From: an uncultured Alphaproteobacteria bacterium
GTDB taxonomy: Bacteria > Pseudomonadota > Alphaproteobacteria > Geminicoccales > Geminicoccaceae
Direction: 5' to 3'
DNA length: 56,372 nt
Assembly (NCBI GenBank): GCA_937926445.1
Contig: CALBAK010000098.1
Span: forward strand, 1-56,372
Below, piece by piece: positions 22,092-30,022 of this stretch. Under the pieces are notes generated by a model. The model made no database searches and had not been told where the DNA came from. It saw only the letters and a program-made list of their open reading frames with translations. How positions within the stretch are numbered: the first letter of the stretch is position 1; every line of letters begins with the position of its first letter. The position numbers and the translations under genes were made by a program.

Positions 22092-23498
22092 ATGAGCGCC
22101 GCGGTTCAACCGATGGTCATCTCCGGGGCCGAGGTCTGGCCCCTGGTCGAGGGCGGCAAGGGCGTCGCCGTCAGCAACGGCCGCTCGAGCGGTGCTTGGG
22201 CCGCGGCCGGTGGCGTCGGCACCTTCTCGGGTGTCAACCCCGATCTGATCGACGACAACGGCGAGTACGTGCCGCTCGTCTTCAAAGGCCGCGACCGCAA
22301 GGCGCGCCACGAGGAGCTGATCGACTACTCGATCAAGGCCGGGATCAGCCAGGCCCGCATCGCCCACGAGACGCGCAAGGGCGAGGGGCGGATCCACATG
22401 AACGTGCTCTGGGAAATGGCAGCCTGCGAGCGCGTGCTGCAGGGCGTGCTCGAAGGAGCCAAAGGGCTGATCCACGGTGTCACCTGCGGCGCCGGCATGC
22501 CCTACCGACTGGCCGAGATCTGCGCCCGCTACCAGGTCTACTATTACCCGATCGTCTCCTCGGCACGGGCCTTCAACGCGCTCTGGAAACGCGCCTATCA
22601 CAAATTCCAGGAGTGGCTGGGTGCGGTCGTCTACGAGGACCCCTGGCTCGCCGGCGGCCACAACGGCCTCTCCAACAGCGAGGATCCGACCAAGCCCGAG
22701 GCGCCCTATCCGCGCGTGCTGGAGCTCAGGAAGCTCATGCGCAGCTTCGGGCTCGGCGACAAGCCGATCGTCATGGCCGGCGGGGTCTGGCACCTCAAGG
22801 ACTGGAAGGATTGGATCGGCTCCAAGGAGCTCGGCCCGATCGCTTTCCAGTTCGGCACCCGACCGCTCTTGACCAAGGAGAGCCCGATCCCCGAGAGCTG
22901 GAAGAAGCGGCTCCTCGAACTCGTGCCGGGCGACGTCCTCCTGCACCGTTTCAGCCCGACCGGCTTTTACAGCTCGGCCGTCAAGAACCGCTTCCTCGAC
23001 CGGCTGATCGCTCGCTCCTCCCGCCAGGTCGAGTTCCGCGAGGAGCCGGATCCGGTCGCGGGCTTCACCCGCCCGCTCGCCTATGGCCGCAAGAGCGTGT
23101 TTTTGAGCGAGGCCGATCTCGCGCGCGTGCAGGGGTGGATCGCCGAGGGCTTCACTCACCCCATGCGCACGCCGGACCGCACGCTCGTCTTCGTGACGCC
23201 CGAGGAGCACCGGCAGATCCGCCGCGACCAGTCGGACTGCATGGGCTGCTTGAGCCATTGCGGCTTCTCGAACTGGAAGGATCGCGACGATTACACGACC
23301 GGTAAGCTCCCGGACCCGCGCTCCTTCTGCATCCAGAAGACGCTGCAGGAGATCGCCCACGGCCGCGGCGACCCGGTCGACGACCAGCTCATGTTTTCCG
23401 GTCACAACGCCTACAAGTTCCGCGAGGATCCGTTTTACGCGAACGGTTTCGTGCCGACCGTCCGGCAACTCGTGCAGCGCATTCTGACCGGCTATTGA
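22092..23498 (+). CDS. Nitronate monooxygenase-like flavin oxidoreductase
   Basis: This 468-residue TIM-barrel protein resembles the NAD(P)H-dependent flavin oxidoreductase/2-nitropropane dioxygenase family. Supporting features are GLIHGVTCGAGMP, the FMN-phosphate type motif AGGHNGLSN and VMAGGVWH. The C-terminal third carries a cysteine cluster, DCMGCLSHCGFSNWKD, not part of the classical enzyme. The substrate is unknown, and activity on nitronates is only inferred. It is longer than typical nitronate monooxygenases (about 320-380 residues). ATG at 22092. Confidence 0.8.
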   Translation: MSAAVQPMVISGAEVWPLVEGGKGVAVSNGRSSGAWAAAGGVGTFSGVNPDLIDDNGEYVPLVFKGRDRKARHEELIDYSIKAGISQARIAHETRKGEGRIHMNVLWEMAACERVLQGVLEGAKGLIHGVTCGAGMPYRLAEICARYQVYYYPIVSSARAFNALWKRAYHKFQEWLGAVVYEDPWLAGGHNGLSNSEDPTKPEAPYPRVLELRKLMRSFGLGDKPIVMAGGVWHLKDWKDWIGSKELGPIAFQFGTRPLLTKESPIPESWKKRLLELVPGDVLLHRFSPTGFYSSAVKNRFLDRLIARSSRQVEFREEPDPVAGFTRPLAYGRKSVFLSEADLARVQGWIAEGFTHPMRTPDRTLVFVTPEEHRQIRRDQSDCMGCLSHCGFSNWKDRDDYTTGKLPDPRSFCIQKTLQEIAHGRGDPVDDQLMFSGHNAYKFREDPFYANGFVPTVRQLVQRILTGY

Positions 23499-23528
23499 GG
23501 AGCACGGGCGATCGCCGGGCCGCTCCGC

Positions 23529-24059
23529 TCAGTTCCGCATCTCGGTCTCGAGCACGCCCCAGATGGCATCGCGCGGAGCCCAGCCGCGGGTACCCGCGAT
23601 GTCGACGAAACACCAGCGGGCGTCGCAGTCGAGCAGCCGGCCGATCACGCCACGCTCGGCGCGCAACAGCACGCGAGCCTCCTGGTCGGGGGTGCGGCGC
23701 AGCTCCATGAGCTCGGCCGTGACCACGACCGTCCGCCGCCGCGAGAGCAGGCTGCCGTGGATCCAGCCCTCGTCGCCCTCGTGGTCGACGATCTTCCGCC
23801 AGGCGTCGAATTCCTCGACGATCTTCACGGGCAGGCCGAGCCGGGTATAGACCCAGCGGATCGGGTGATTCTTGCTCGGTCCGCTGCGCACGTTGATCGA
23901 TTCGCCGGCGAGCGAGGCGAAGCGCGGCAAAGGTAGCCGGGCCTCGCCCGTGCTCTGGCCCGCGGCCTGGGCGGCGGGCAGGAGCAGGGCGAGCACAAGT
24001 CCCAGGAAATGCCGCCGCCGTCCGCGGCGATGGGGGCGCAGGTCCAGGACCGCGAGCAT
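23529..24059 (-). CDS. Exported SH3-domain protein
   Basis: This 176-residue protein starts with a basic stretch and a hydrophobic signal (LGLVLALLLPAAQA), with probable cleavage after AQA. Two bacterial SH3-like segments follow: SINVRSGPSKNHPIRWVYTRLGLPVKIVEEFDAWRKI-type sequence, then a second with EGWIHGSLL and WCFVDIAGTRGWAPRDAIWGV. Such proteins act in the periplasm, often near peptidoglycan, but no specific role can be assigned. It is divergent from the dehydrogenase gene across a 115-base gap. Confidence 0.85.
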   Translation of the reverse strand: MLAVLDLRPHRRGRRRHFLGLVLALLLPAAQAAGQSTGEARLPLPRFASLAGESINVRSGPSKNHPIRWVYTRLGLPVKIVEEFDAWRKIVDHEGDEGWIHGSLLSRRRTVVVTAELMELRRTPDQEARVLLRAERGVIGRLLDCDARWCFVDIAGTRGWAPRDAIWGVLETEMRN

Positions 24060-24174
24060 CGCTGCTTCCCTACAGGAGGCCTTCGCCGTGCGTCCAGGGG
24101 CAGGGCGATTTGAGCGGATCAGTCATTTCTGCTAGCCGACAGGGTGAGGGAGCACAGCCTCGCCGGAGTTTCCG

Positions 24175-25161
24175 ATGCCGCGCCCGCGTCCCGTCGTGAT
24201 CGTCACCCGCAAGCTGCCCGAGCCGATCGAAGCTCGAATGATGGAGCTCTTCGACACGAGGTTGAACGCCACCGATCGGCCGATGACCCGGGCGCAGCTC
24301 GTCGAGGCGGTGCAGTCTTGCGACGTGCTCGTGCCGACCGTGACCGACCGGATCGACGCAGCCCTTCTGGCCCAGGCCGGCGAGCGGCTGCGGCTGATCG
24401 CCAATTACGGAACCGGCGTCGACAACATCGACGTGGATGCCGCCTACAAGCGCGGGATCACCGTCACCAACACCCCCGGTGTGCTGACCGAGGACACCGC
24501 CGACATGACCATGGCGCTGATCCTCGCCGTGGCGCGCCGTCTGGTCGAAGGCGAGCGGCTCGCCCGTTCCGGCGAGTGGCAGGGCTGGGCGCCCACGGCG
24601 ATGCTCGGTCATCGGATCTGGGGCAAGCGGCTCGGTATCGTCGGCATGGGCCGGATCGGCAGCGCGGTGGCCCGGCGGGCGCGCGGCTTCGGCCTCTCGA
24701 TCCACTACCACAACCGTCGCCGCGTCCACGAATCGTTGGAGGCCGAGCTCGAGGCGACCTATTGGGAGAGCCTCGACCAGATGCTGGCACGGGTCGACAT
24801 CGTGAGCGTGAATTGCCCGCACACCCCGGCGACCTATCATCTGCTCTCGGCCCGGCGGCTCAAGCTCCTGCAGAAGCACGCGATCGTCGTGAACACGAGC
24901 CGCGGCGAGGTGATCGACGAGGCGGCGCTCACCCGCATGCTCCGCGACAAGGAGATCGCCGGTGCCGGCCTCGACGTGTTCGAGCACGAGCCGGCGATCA
25001 ATCCGAAGCTGCGCCAGCTCGACAATGTCGTGCTCCTGCCGCACATGGGGTCCTCGACGATCGAGGGCCGGCTCGACATGGGCGAGAAGGTCATCATCAA
25101 CATCAAGACCTTCGTCGACGGCCATCGGCCGCCGGACCGGGTGTTGCCGAGCATGGTCTGA
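24175..25161 (+). CDS. D-2-hydroxyacid dehydrogenase (glyoxylate/hydroxypyruvate reductase-like)
   Basis: This 328-residue NAD(P)-dependent D-isomer 2-hydroxyacid dehydrogenase has the Rossmann motif GIVGMGRIGSAVA. The catalytic triad is Arg in VNTSRGEVIDE, Glu in GLDVFEHEP and His in LLPHMGSST. The sequence is closest in style to GyaR-type glyoxylate reductases, but the substrate is inferred. GGAG six bases before the ATG at 24175 sets the start. Confidence 0.9.
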   Translation: MPRPRPVVIVTRKLPEPIEARMMELFDTRLNATDRPMTRAQLVEAVQSCDVLVPTVTDRIDAALLAQAGERLRLIANYGTGVDNIDVDAAYKRGITVTNTPGVLTEDTADMTMALILAVARRLVEGERLARSGEWQGWAPTAMLGHRIWGKRLGIVGMGRIGSAVARRARGFGLSIHYHNRRRVHESLEAELEATYWESLDQMLARVDIVSVNCPHTPATYHLLSARRLKLLQKHAIVVNTSRGEVIDEAALTRMLRDKEIAGAGLDVFEHEPAINPKLRQLDNVVLLPHMGSSTIEGRLDMGEKVIINIKTFVDGHRPPDRVLPSMV

Positions 25162-25234
25162 GGCCTCGCCGGGGCGGGGGCGACCGGCGATTTCTTCCGA
25201 CCCGGCAGAAGCTTCCCGGTAAAAGAGAGGGGAA

Positions 25235-25251
25235 GGGGCCGCTTCGGCCCC
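25235..25251. terminator. Hairpin between the dehydrogenase gene and fliK
   Basis: GGGGCCG and CGGCCCC form a 7-bp stem around CTT. Read on the plus strand it has no U tract after it; read on the minus strand it is followed by CCTCTCTTTT. It may end dehydrogenase transcription or insulate the flagellar promoter just downstream. Confidence 0.35.
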
Positions 25252-25273
25252 TCATGCGCGGGCTTCGAGCCCC

Positions 25274-25289
25274 TGGCACGCGCCTTGCG
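25274..25289 (+). promoter_or_regulatory. Sigma-54 promoter of fliK-flgD-flgE
   Basis: TGGCACGCGCCTTGCG matches the RpoN consensus TGGCAC-N5-TTGC, with the invariant GG (25275-25276) and GC (25287-25288) ten bases apart as required. The predicted transcription start, about 12 bases after the GC, falls near 25300, only a few bases before the fliK ATG at 25304. FlbD, the expected activator, is encoded in the same cluster. Confidence 0.87.
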
Positions 25290-25303
25290 ACCGGGCGGGC
25301 GCC

Positions 25304-27460
25304 ATGCTCGCACCGAACTTCGTTCCGATCTTCGCCGCGACGCCCGAGGCGCCGATCGTCTTCGCCCGCGACCGCGAAGCGAGCGCCGACGGCTTCGCCC
25401 TGCTCCTGGCGCTCCTCGCCGGCGCGCGGGGGGTGGCCGGCGTCGTTCCTGCGACCCCGTCTTCGCTGCCCGTCGGCGCGGATGCGCATGGTGCGAGCCG
25501 GACCGTCGGTCCCGCTGCCACGCCGGGCACCATGGTCTCGACCGGCGTCGGCGAGGCGGTCGCGGCTCCCGGCGTTTCCGCGAAGCGCGATCTCCACCCG
25601 CACGACCTCGAGAGGGCGGTGAGCGGCGGCGCTCCCGCGAACACGTTCGCGCCGACCGCCGGAACGGATGCGGGCGCGTCGAATCGAGCCGTCGGTCCCG
25701 TTATCGTGCCTGGCGGCGTCTCGGCCGTCGCCGGCGAGGCGGTCCCGGGGCCCGGTGGTTTCGCGAAGCTCGAGCTCGATCACCCCGATCTCTACAGGGT
25801 GGCGAGCGGCGCGCCGACCGGCCCCGTCGCGGCCGGCGACCCCTCGCATGCGGGGTCGGCCTTCGAAATCGCCGGTTCCGTCCCGCCGGGCCCGGAGCGG
25901 CTGCCGGGCGGATCCTCTGTCGACCTGCCGTCGGCTTCGCCGGTTTCGAGCTCGCCTTCGAGCGTCCCGATATGCCCGTCGCCGCTCGAGATCGCGTCGC
26001 TTCCCGTTCTCGAACCAACGGTCTCGGGCGGGCGCATCGCTCGGTCGGAAGCCGATCCGATCCGGAACCTCGCATCGTTCCACGTCCCGGTCACGGAGAC
26101 CGAGGGTAACGAACCCGCGGTCGAGCTCCCGGCTTCTGCCGTCGGTAACGCGGCGGCGGCCCCGTCGCACTTCCCCGGCTTCGGACGATTGTCGGTCGGC
26201 GAACCGGCGGGGACCTCGGTCCGACCCACGGAGCCGTTCGCCGCAGCCGCGAGCCTGCTCGTCCCTCCGGCGGGCGAGGTTTCGAGTTCGCCATCGGCAG
26301 AGAGCGGGCCGGAGGTTTGCCCCACAGCGCTCGATCCGAGCGAGCCGCTGGCCCTGCCGTCGGCAGGGGGCGGGGCTTCCCTCGGCGCGAGCCTTTCCCA
26401 TCCGGCGGATCGGTCGTCGCCCGGCCGCCCGGATCAGCGGCCTTCGCAACCGCCGATCGAGGGCACGATCGTCGCCGAAGGTCCGGAGCGAGCCGTCGGG
26501 TCGGAGGTTGTCGCCGCAGCCGGCGGCGGCGCGGCCACCGCGAGTGACCTTCGCCTCGGTTCGGCCGCCGGCCCGGCCGAGGCGCCCGGCGAGCGGGTGG
26601 CTGCCCTCGGAACCGGCCGATCGGTCGCACCGGGCGATCCGGCTGTCTCGCGCCCGATGTCCAGCGGTCTCTTCCAGGGTACCGCACGCGCGCCGGGCGA
26701 GGCCGAGCCCGTTGGCCTCCCGCCACGGTCGGCTGCGCTCGCGCCAGCGGGCCTTGGCGATTCCGAGGCGACCGTTCCCCAGCCGGTCGCGGTCGCCGGC
26801 CCGGCCGAGGCGCCCGGCGAGCGGGTGGCTGCCGCAGCCGGCGTGAAGGTCTCTACCTCGGGTGGGCGGTTTTCCGGCGGTTCCGCCGAGGCTGCCGTCG
26901 GCAACGGCTCCGAGAGCGCGGCGGCTCCGGGGGTGTCCCGCGGTGCCGCCGAGGCCGACCCGGCGTCGGTTCTCGATCGCCCACTCCTGCCGGAGCCGGC
27001 GCCCGCGGGACGGGCGGCCGACCCGGTTGCATCACCGCGCCATCCGGGTATTCCGGCGCCCCAGCCGCCGGCCGTTCAGGTGGCGGCCACGCTCCTGCAG
27101 CGTGGCGGCGTTCCGATCGAGCGTCTGCGGATCGCGCTCGAGCCCGCCGAGCTCGGTAGCGTCGAGCTCACGCTCACGAGCGAGGGCCGGCGCAAGGCCC
27201 GCGCGATCTTGCTGGTCGAACGGCTCGAGACGCTCGAGCTCCTCCAGCGCGATCAACGCACACTCGAGCGGATCCTGATCGCTAGCGGTCTCGAGCTCGA
27301 GGCGGGTGGTCTCGAGTTCGGCCTGCGACGCGACGGCGAGGGCCGCCCCGAGAAGTTCGCTTCGCCCGGCCGTACCCGCTCGAGCGAGTCCGTCCGCTCC
27401 GAACCTCCGATGACGCCGCCGCGCCTGCTCGATTTCCGCCTCCTCGACCTCGTCGTCTGA
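25304..27460 (+). CDS. fliK: Flagellar hook-length control protein FliK
   Basis: FliK is the secreted ruler that sets hook length and triggers the export switch. The 718-residue protein is a long Ala/Pro/Gly/Ser-rich ruler, followed by a conserved C-terminal FliK domain (IERLRIALEPAELGSVELTL; ILLVERLETLELLQRDQRTLERIL; GLELEAGGLEFGLRR). The N-terminal third contains a diverged 62-residue tandem repeat, and the middle carries a 40-bp perfect repeat. No Shine-Dalgarno precedes the ATG at 25304, which fits the adjacent sigma-54 start site; a GTG at 25433 is an alternative. It is followed by flgD after 15 bases. Confidence 0.88.
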   Translation: MLAPNFVPIFAATPEAPIVFARDREASADGFALLLALLAGARGVAGVVPATPSSLPVGADAHGASRTVGPAATPGTMVSTGVGEAVAAPGVSAKRDLHPHDLERAVSGGAPANTFAPTAGTDAGASNRAVGPVIVPGGVSAVAGEAVPGPGGFAKLELDHPDLYRVASGAPTGPVAAGDPSHAGSAFEIAGSVPPGPERLPGGSSVDLPSASPVSSSPSSVPICPSPLEIASLPVLEPTVSGGRIARSEADPIRNLASFHVPVTETEGNEPAVELPASAVGNAAAAPSHFPGFGRLSVGEPAGTSVRPTEPFAAAASLLVPPAGEVSSSPSAESGPEVCPTALDPSEPLALPSAGGGASLGASLSHPADRSSPGRPDQRPSQPPIEGTIVAEGPERAVGSEVVAAAGGGAATASDLRLGSAAGPAEAPGERVAALGTGRSVAPGDPAVSRPMSSGLFQGTARAPGEAEPVGLPPRSAALAPAGLGDSEATVPQPVAVAGPAEAPGERVAAAAGVKVSTSGGRFSGGSAEAAVGNGSESAAAPGVSRGAAEADPASVLDRPLLPEPAPAGRAADPVASPRHPGIPAPQPPAVQVAATLLQRGGVPIERLRIALEPAELGSVELTLTSEGRRKARAILLVERLETLELLQRDQRTLERILIASGLELEAGGLEFGLRRDGEGRPEKFASPGRTRSSESVRSEPPMTPPRLLDFRLLDLVV
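25475..25846 (+). repeat. Diverged tandem duplication inside fliK (2 x 186 bp)
   Basis: Codons from 25475 and from 25661 align at a period of 186 bases (62 residues). Shared landmarks in order are (V)GP, G-V-S, GEAV, PG, AK, D/H-D-L, R-VSG and AP. The copies have diverged at both protein and DNA level, so the duplication is not recent. Confidence 0.7.
26566..26605 (+). repeat. 40-bp perfect direct repeat in fliK, copy 1
   Basis: This stretch is identical to 26794-26833, 228 bases (76 codons) downstream in the same frame, and encodes AGPAEAPGERVAA. Perfect identity in an otherwise diverged ruler region points to a recent duplication or recombination. Confidence 0.9.
26794..26833 (+). repeat. 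40-bp perfect direct repeat in fliK, copy 2
   Basis: Second copy of the 26566-26605 repeat. Recombination between the two would add or remove exactly 76 codons and keep the frame, changing the FliK ruler length. Confidence 0.9.
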
Positions 27461-27475
27461 GCCCGAGGGAGTTCC

Positions 27476-28144
27476 ATGCCGACGACCGCCGTCACCAACG
27501 CGACGACGCCGACCGCCCGGAGCCGTTCCGGTGAGGAAACGGGGCTCGCGAACAACTTCGAGACCTTCTTGCGGCTGCTCACGACCCAGCTGCAGAACCA
27601 GGACCCGCTCTCGCCGATGGACCCCGAGCGCTTCACGAGCCAGCTCGTCCAGTTCTCGGCCGTCGAGCAGGCGCTCAAGACCAACCGCCAGCTCGAGCAG
27701 CTCGTGAGCCTGACCCGAACGAGCGCGGCGAGCGCCGCCTTGACCATGATCGGCCGTCAAGTTCGGGTCGACGGCAGCCGGATGTGGGTCGACGGGCTCG
27801 GCGGCACCACCGTGTACGAGCTTCCCGAGCGGGCGGCGAGTGTGACGGTCCGGATCTTCGATGCCTCGGGACGCCTGATCCACAGCGCTACGGGCGCGAC
27901 CGAGTCCGGTATCAACCGTTTCTTTTGGGACGGAAAGCTTCTCGACGGCGGGCGCGCGGCCGCCGGGCTCTACCGGATCGACGTGACCGCCCTCGACGGG
28001 CTGGGCCGGCCGATCGCGGCGAACCTCGAGCGCACGACCAGGATCGACGGATTGGAGAGTCGCGAGGGCGGGCTCGTGCTCCTGGCCGACGGCATCCCTC
28101 TGGCCGCCGAGGCCGTCCGTCCCCTTCCCGAGACCGCGAACTGA
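27476..28144 (+). CDS. flgD: Flagellar hook capping/assembly protein FlgD
   Basis: FlgD caps the growing hook and helps hook subunits polymerise. The 222-residue sequence has the N-terminal export/assembly signature FETFLRLLTTQLQNQDPLSPMDPERFTSQLVQFSAVEQ-type region, followed by FlgD Ig-like/tudor domains (VTVRIFDASGRLI, NRFFWDGKLLDGGRAAAGLYRI). The ATG at 27476 follows GAGGGAG. Co-transcription with fliK is likely given the 15-base gap. Confidence 0.95.
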   Translation: MPTTAVTNATTPTARSRSGEETGLANNFETFLRLLTTQLQNQDPLSPMDPERFTSQLVQFSAVEQALKTNRQLEQLVSLTRTSAASAALTMIGRQVRVDGSRMWVDGLGGTTVYELPERAASVTVRIFDASGRLIHSATGATESGINRFFWDGKLLDGGRAAAGLYRIDVTALDGLGRPIAANLERTTRIDGLESREGGLVLLADGIPLAAEAVRPLPETAN

Positions 28145-28186
28145 GCGCCCGCCGGAGCGACCGACACCTTCAAGGAGAACGCCTCG

Positions 28187-29515
28187 ATGACCCTGTTCGG
28201 ATCCTTGTTCACCGGTGTGACGGGGCTTGCTGCCCAGAGCCGGTCGATGAGCATCATCTCCGACAATGTCGCCAATGTGAACACGACGGCCTACAAGCTC
28301 GCCGAGGCCCAGTTCTCGAGCATGGTCGCCCGCGAAGCCGGCTCGAAAGTGTACCGGCCAGGCGGGGTTTATTCGCACGCGTTTTATACGATCGGTAGTC
28401 AGGGTTTGATTCAGTCGAGCAATTCCACGACGGATGTCGCCATCGTCGGTCAGGGGTTTTTCGTCGTGAACACGGAGACCGACGGGAGAGGTCAAACATA
28501 TTTCACGCGAGCGGGAGACTTCTCTACCGACGCCTCGGGTAACTTACGCATGCCAAACGGGTATTTTCTGCAAGGCTGGCGTCTTGATCCGACGGGCGCG
28601 CCCGTCGACGTCAATCGGCTGGAAACAGTCAACGTCAGCATCGTCAACGGCGTGGCGCTCCCGACGAGCGCGGTGTCGATCGGGGCCAATCTGGACGCCG
28701 ACCAGGTCGCCTTCGCCGGCCCTTACACCCCCGGGGACATGGCCGCCGCGCTCAACGGTGGCACCGGCGTCGAGCCCCACTTCTCGCGCACCGTGCGGAT
28801 TTTCGACAGCCTCGGACGCCCGCACGATCTGACCTTCGCGTTCCTCAAAGACCCGACCGCCAACGTGTGGAACGTCGAGGTGGTGGCCGACGCGGCCGAG
28901 GTCGATACCACGGTTCACCCCGACGGACGCGTCGCCTCCGGCCAAATCACCTTCGCGGGCGACGGAACGCTCGCGGCCAACAGCCTCGTTGCGCTCGTGC
29001 CCGGCCTGCAAGGTGCCCAGATCCAATGGGCGGCGGCCAGCGGTGCCGATCCGAGCGACATCGTCATCGATCTCGGCGACCTCGGCACGACCAACGGTCT
29101 CGCCCAGTTCGCGAGTCCCACGAGCGTCGCCTTCGTCTCTCAGAACGGGGCCGGTGTGGGGACCCTGGTTTCGGTTTCGATCGACGAGCAGGGCTATGTC
29201 ATCGCCTCCTTCGACAACGGCAAGCAGCGCCGACTGTATCGTCTGGCGCTCGCCACTTTCCCCAATCCGTCGGGCTTGGATCCGCGGACCGGCAACGTCT
29301 ACGCCCCCTCCGACCAATCGGGCGAGTTCATGCTGCGGGCACCGGGAGAAGGTGGGGCAGGTCGACTGACGCCATCGGCGCTCGAAACCTCCAACGTCGA
29401 CCTCGCCGACGAATTCACCAAAATGATCGTCACCCAGCGTGCCTACTCGGCGAACGCTCGCGTCATCTCCACTGCCGACGAGATGCTCGACGAGCTGATC
29501 CGCCTCCGTCGGTGA
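28187..29515 (+). CDS. flgE: Flagellar hook protein FlgE
   Basis: FlgE is the main hook subunit. The 442-residue protein has the N-terminal rod/hook signature (GLAAQSRSMSIISDNVANVNTTAYK) and the C-terminal heptad helix ending (FTKMIVTQRAYSANARVISTADEMLDELIRLRR). AAGGAG lies nine bases before the ATG. Bases 28381-28560 are only 54% GC by direct count (97 of 180) and use rare codons such as TTA, unlike the rest of the window. The gene is intact. Confidence 0.96.
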   Translation: MTLFGSLFTGVTGLAAQSRSMSIISDNVANVNTTAYKLAEAQFSSMVAREAGSKVYRPGGVYSHAFYTIGSQGLIQSSNSTTDVAIVGQGFFVVNTETDGRGQTYFTRAGDFSTDASGNLRMPNGYFLQGWRLDPTGAPVDVNRLETVNVSIVNGVALPTSAVSIGANLDADQVAFAGPYTPGDMAAALNGGTGVEPHFSRTVRIFDSLGRPHDLTFAFLKDPTANVWNVEVVADAAEVDTTVHPDGRVASGQITFAGDGTLAANSLVALVPGLQGAQIQWAAASGADPSDIVIDLGDLGTTNGLAQFASPTSVAFVSQNGAGVGTLVSVSIDEQGYVIASFDNGKQRRLYRLALATFPNPSGLDPRTGNVYAPSDQSGEFMLRAPGEGGAGRLTPSALETSNVDLADEFTKMIVTQRAYSANARVISTADEMLDELIRLRR

Positions 29516-29661
29516 TCGATAGGCCTCGATTCGGGAGGCGGTACTTCGATGCATACTGACGAGCTTCAGACAGCGGCTTAGTCGGACATTAAGACAAGCC
29601 TTCTAGCACTGGTGCAGCTCCCCGGACGAGGGATCGAGAAAAGATCGGGACGGAGATGTCG
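29516..29661. other. flgE-sciP intergenic region
   Basis: This 146-base, relatively AT-rich gap contains a single TTAA half-site (29589-29592) for CtrA but no full TTAA-N7-TTAA pair, and no sigma-54 motif. A separate sciP promoter is likely but could not be pinned down. Confidence 0.4.
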
Positions 29662-29934
29662 ATGTCGGACCAGCAGACGGAGCGGACGGCGCTCGCGTTC
29701 GGACCGAAAGGGCAGCCCCTGCGCCTCGAGGATCTGCCCCCGCCCTCGACGCGACGTTGGGTCGCCCGGCGCAAGGCAGAGGTGGTGGCGGCGGTGCGCG
29801 GCGGTCTCCTCACGCTCGAGGAGGCCTGCCGCCGCTACAACCTCTCGGCCGAGGAGTATGCATCCTGGGAGCGCCTCATCGATCGCCACGGCCTGATGGG
29901 CCTCAGGATCACCCGGCTGCAGGACTTCCGCTGA
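29662..29934 (+). CDS. sciP: CtrA inhibitor SciP (DUF1153)
   Basis: SciP is a small HTH protein that, in Caulobacter, binds CtrA and blocks its activation of target promoters in swarmer cells. The 90-residue product matches the family throughout: FGPKGQPLRLEDLPPPSTRRW, ARRKAEVVAAVRGGLLTLEEAC, SAEEYASWERLIDRHGLMGL. Of two in-frame ATGs (29656, 29662), GGAG at 29652-29655 touches the first but is six bases from the second, so 29662 is chosen. Its place between flgE and the fliF operon is, as I recall, the same in Caulobacter. Confidence 0.93.
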   Translation: MSDQQTERTALAFGPKGQPLRLEDLPPPSTRRWVARRKAEVVAAVRGGLLTLEEACRRYNLSAEEYASWERLIDRHGLMGLRITRLQDFR

Positions 29935-29955
29935 GCCGCGAAAGCGTCGCGGACG

Positions 29956-29971
29956 TTAACCAGGCCTTTAC
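29956..29971 (+). promoter_or_regulatory. CtrA box upstream of fliF
   Basis: TTAACCAGGCCTTTAC matches the CtrA consensus TTAA-N7-TTAAC with a single mismatch (TTTAC for TTAAC) and the exact seven-base spacing. It lies 52 bases before the fliF start, in the 88-base gap after sciP. In Caulobacter, CtrA directly drives the fliF operon, so position and motif agree. Confidence 0.8.
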
Positions 29972-30022
29972 TGTGCCCGCCTAGCCTGTCGCCGCGCGAG
30001 GGCGCGACGACGGCGCGAGGTC

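Noticed and set aside
29589-29603. Second CtrA box upstream of sciP
   Set aside because: Only one TTAA half-site occurs; the position of the second half reads CTTC.
29603-29620. Sigma-54 promoter upstream of sciP (AGCACTGGTGCAG)
   Set aside because: The invariant GG of the -24 element is missing and the spacing is wrong.
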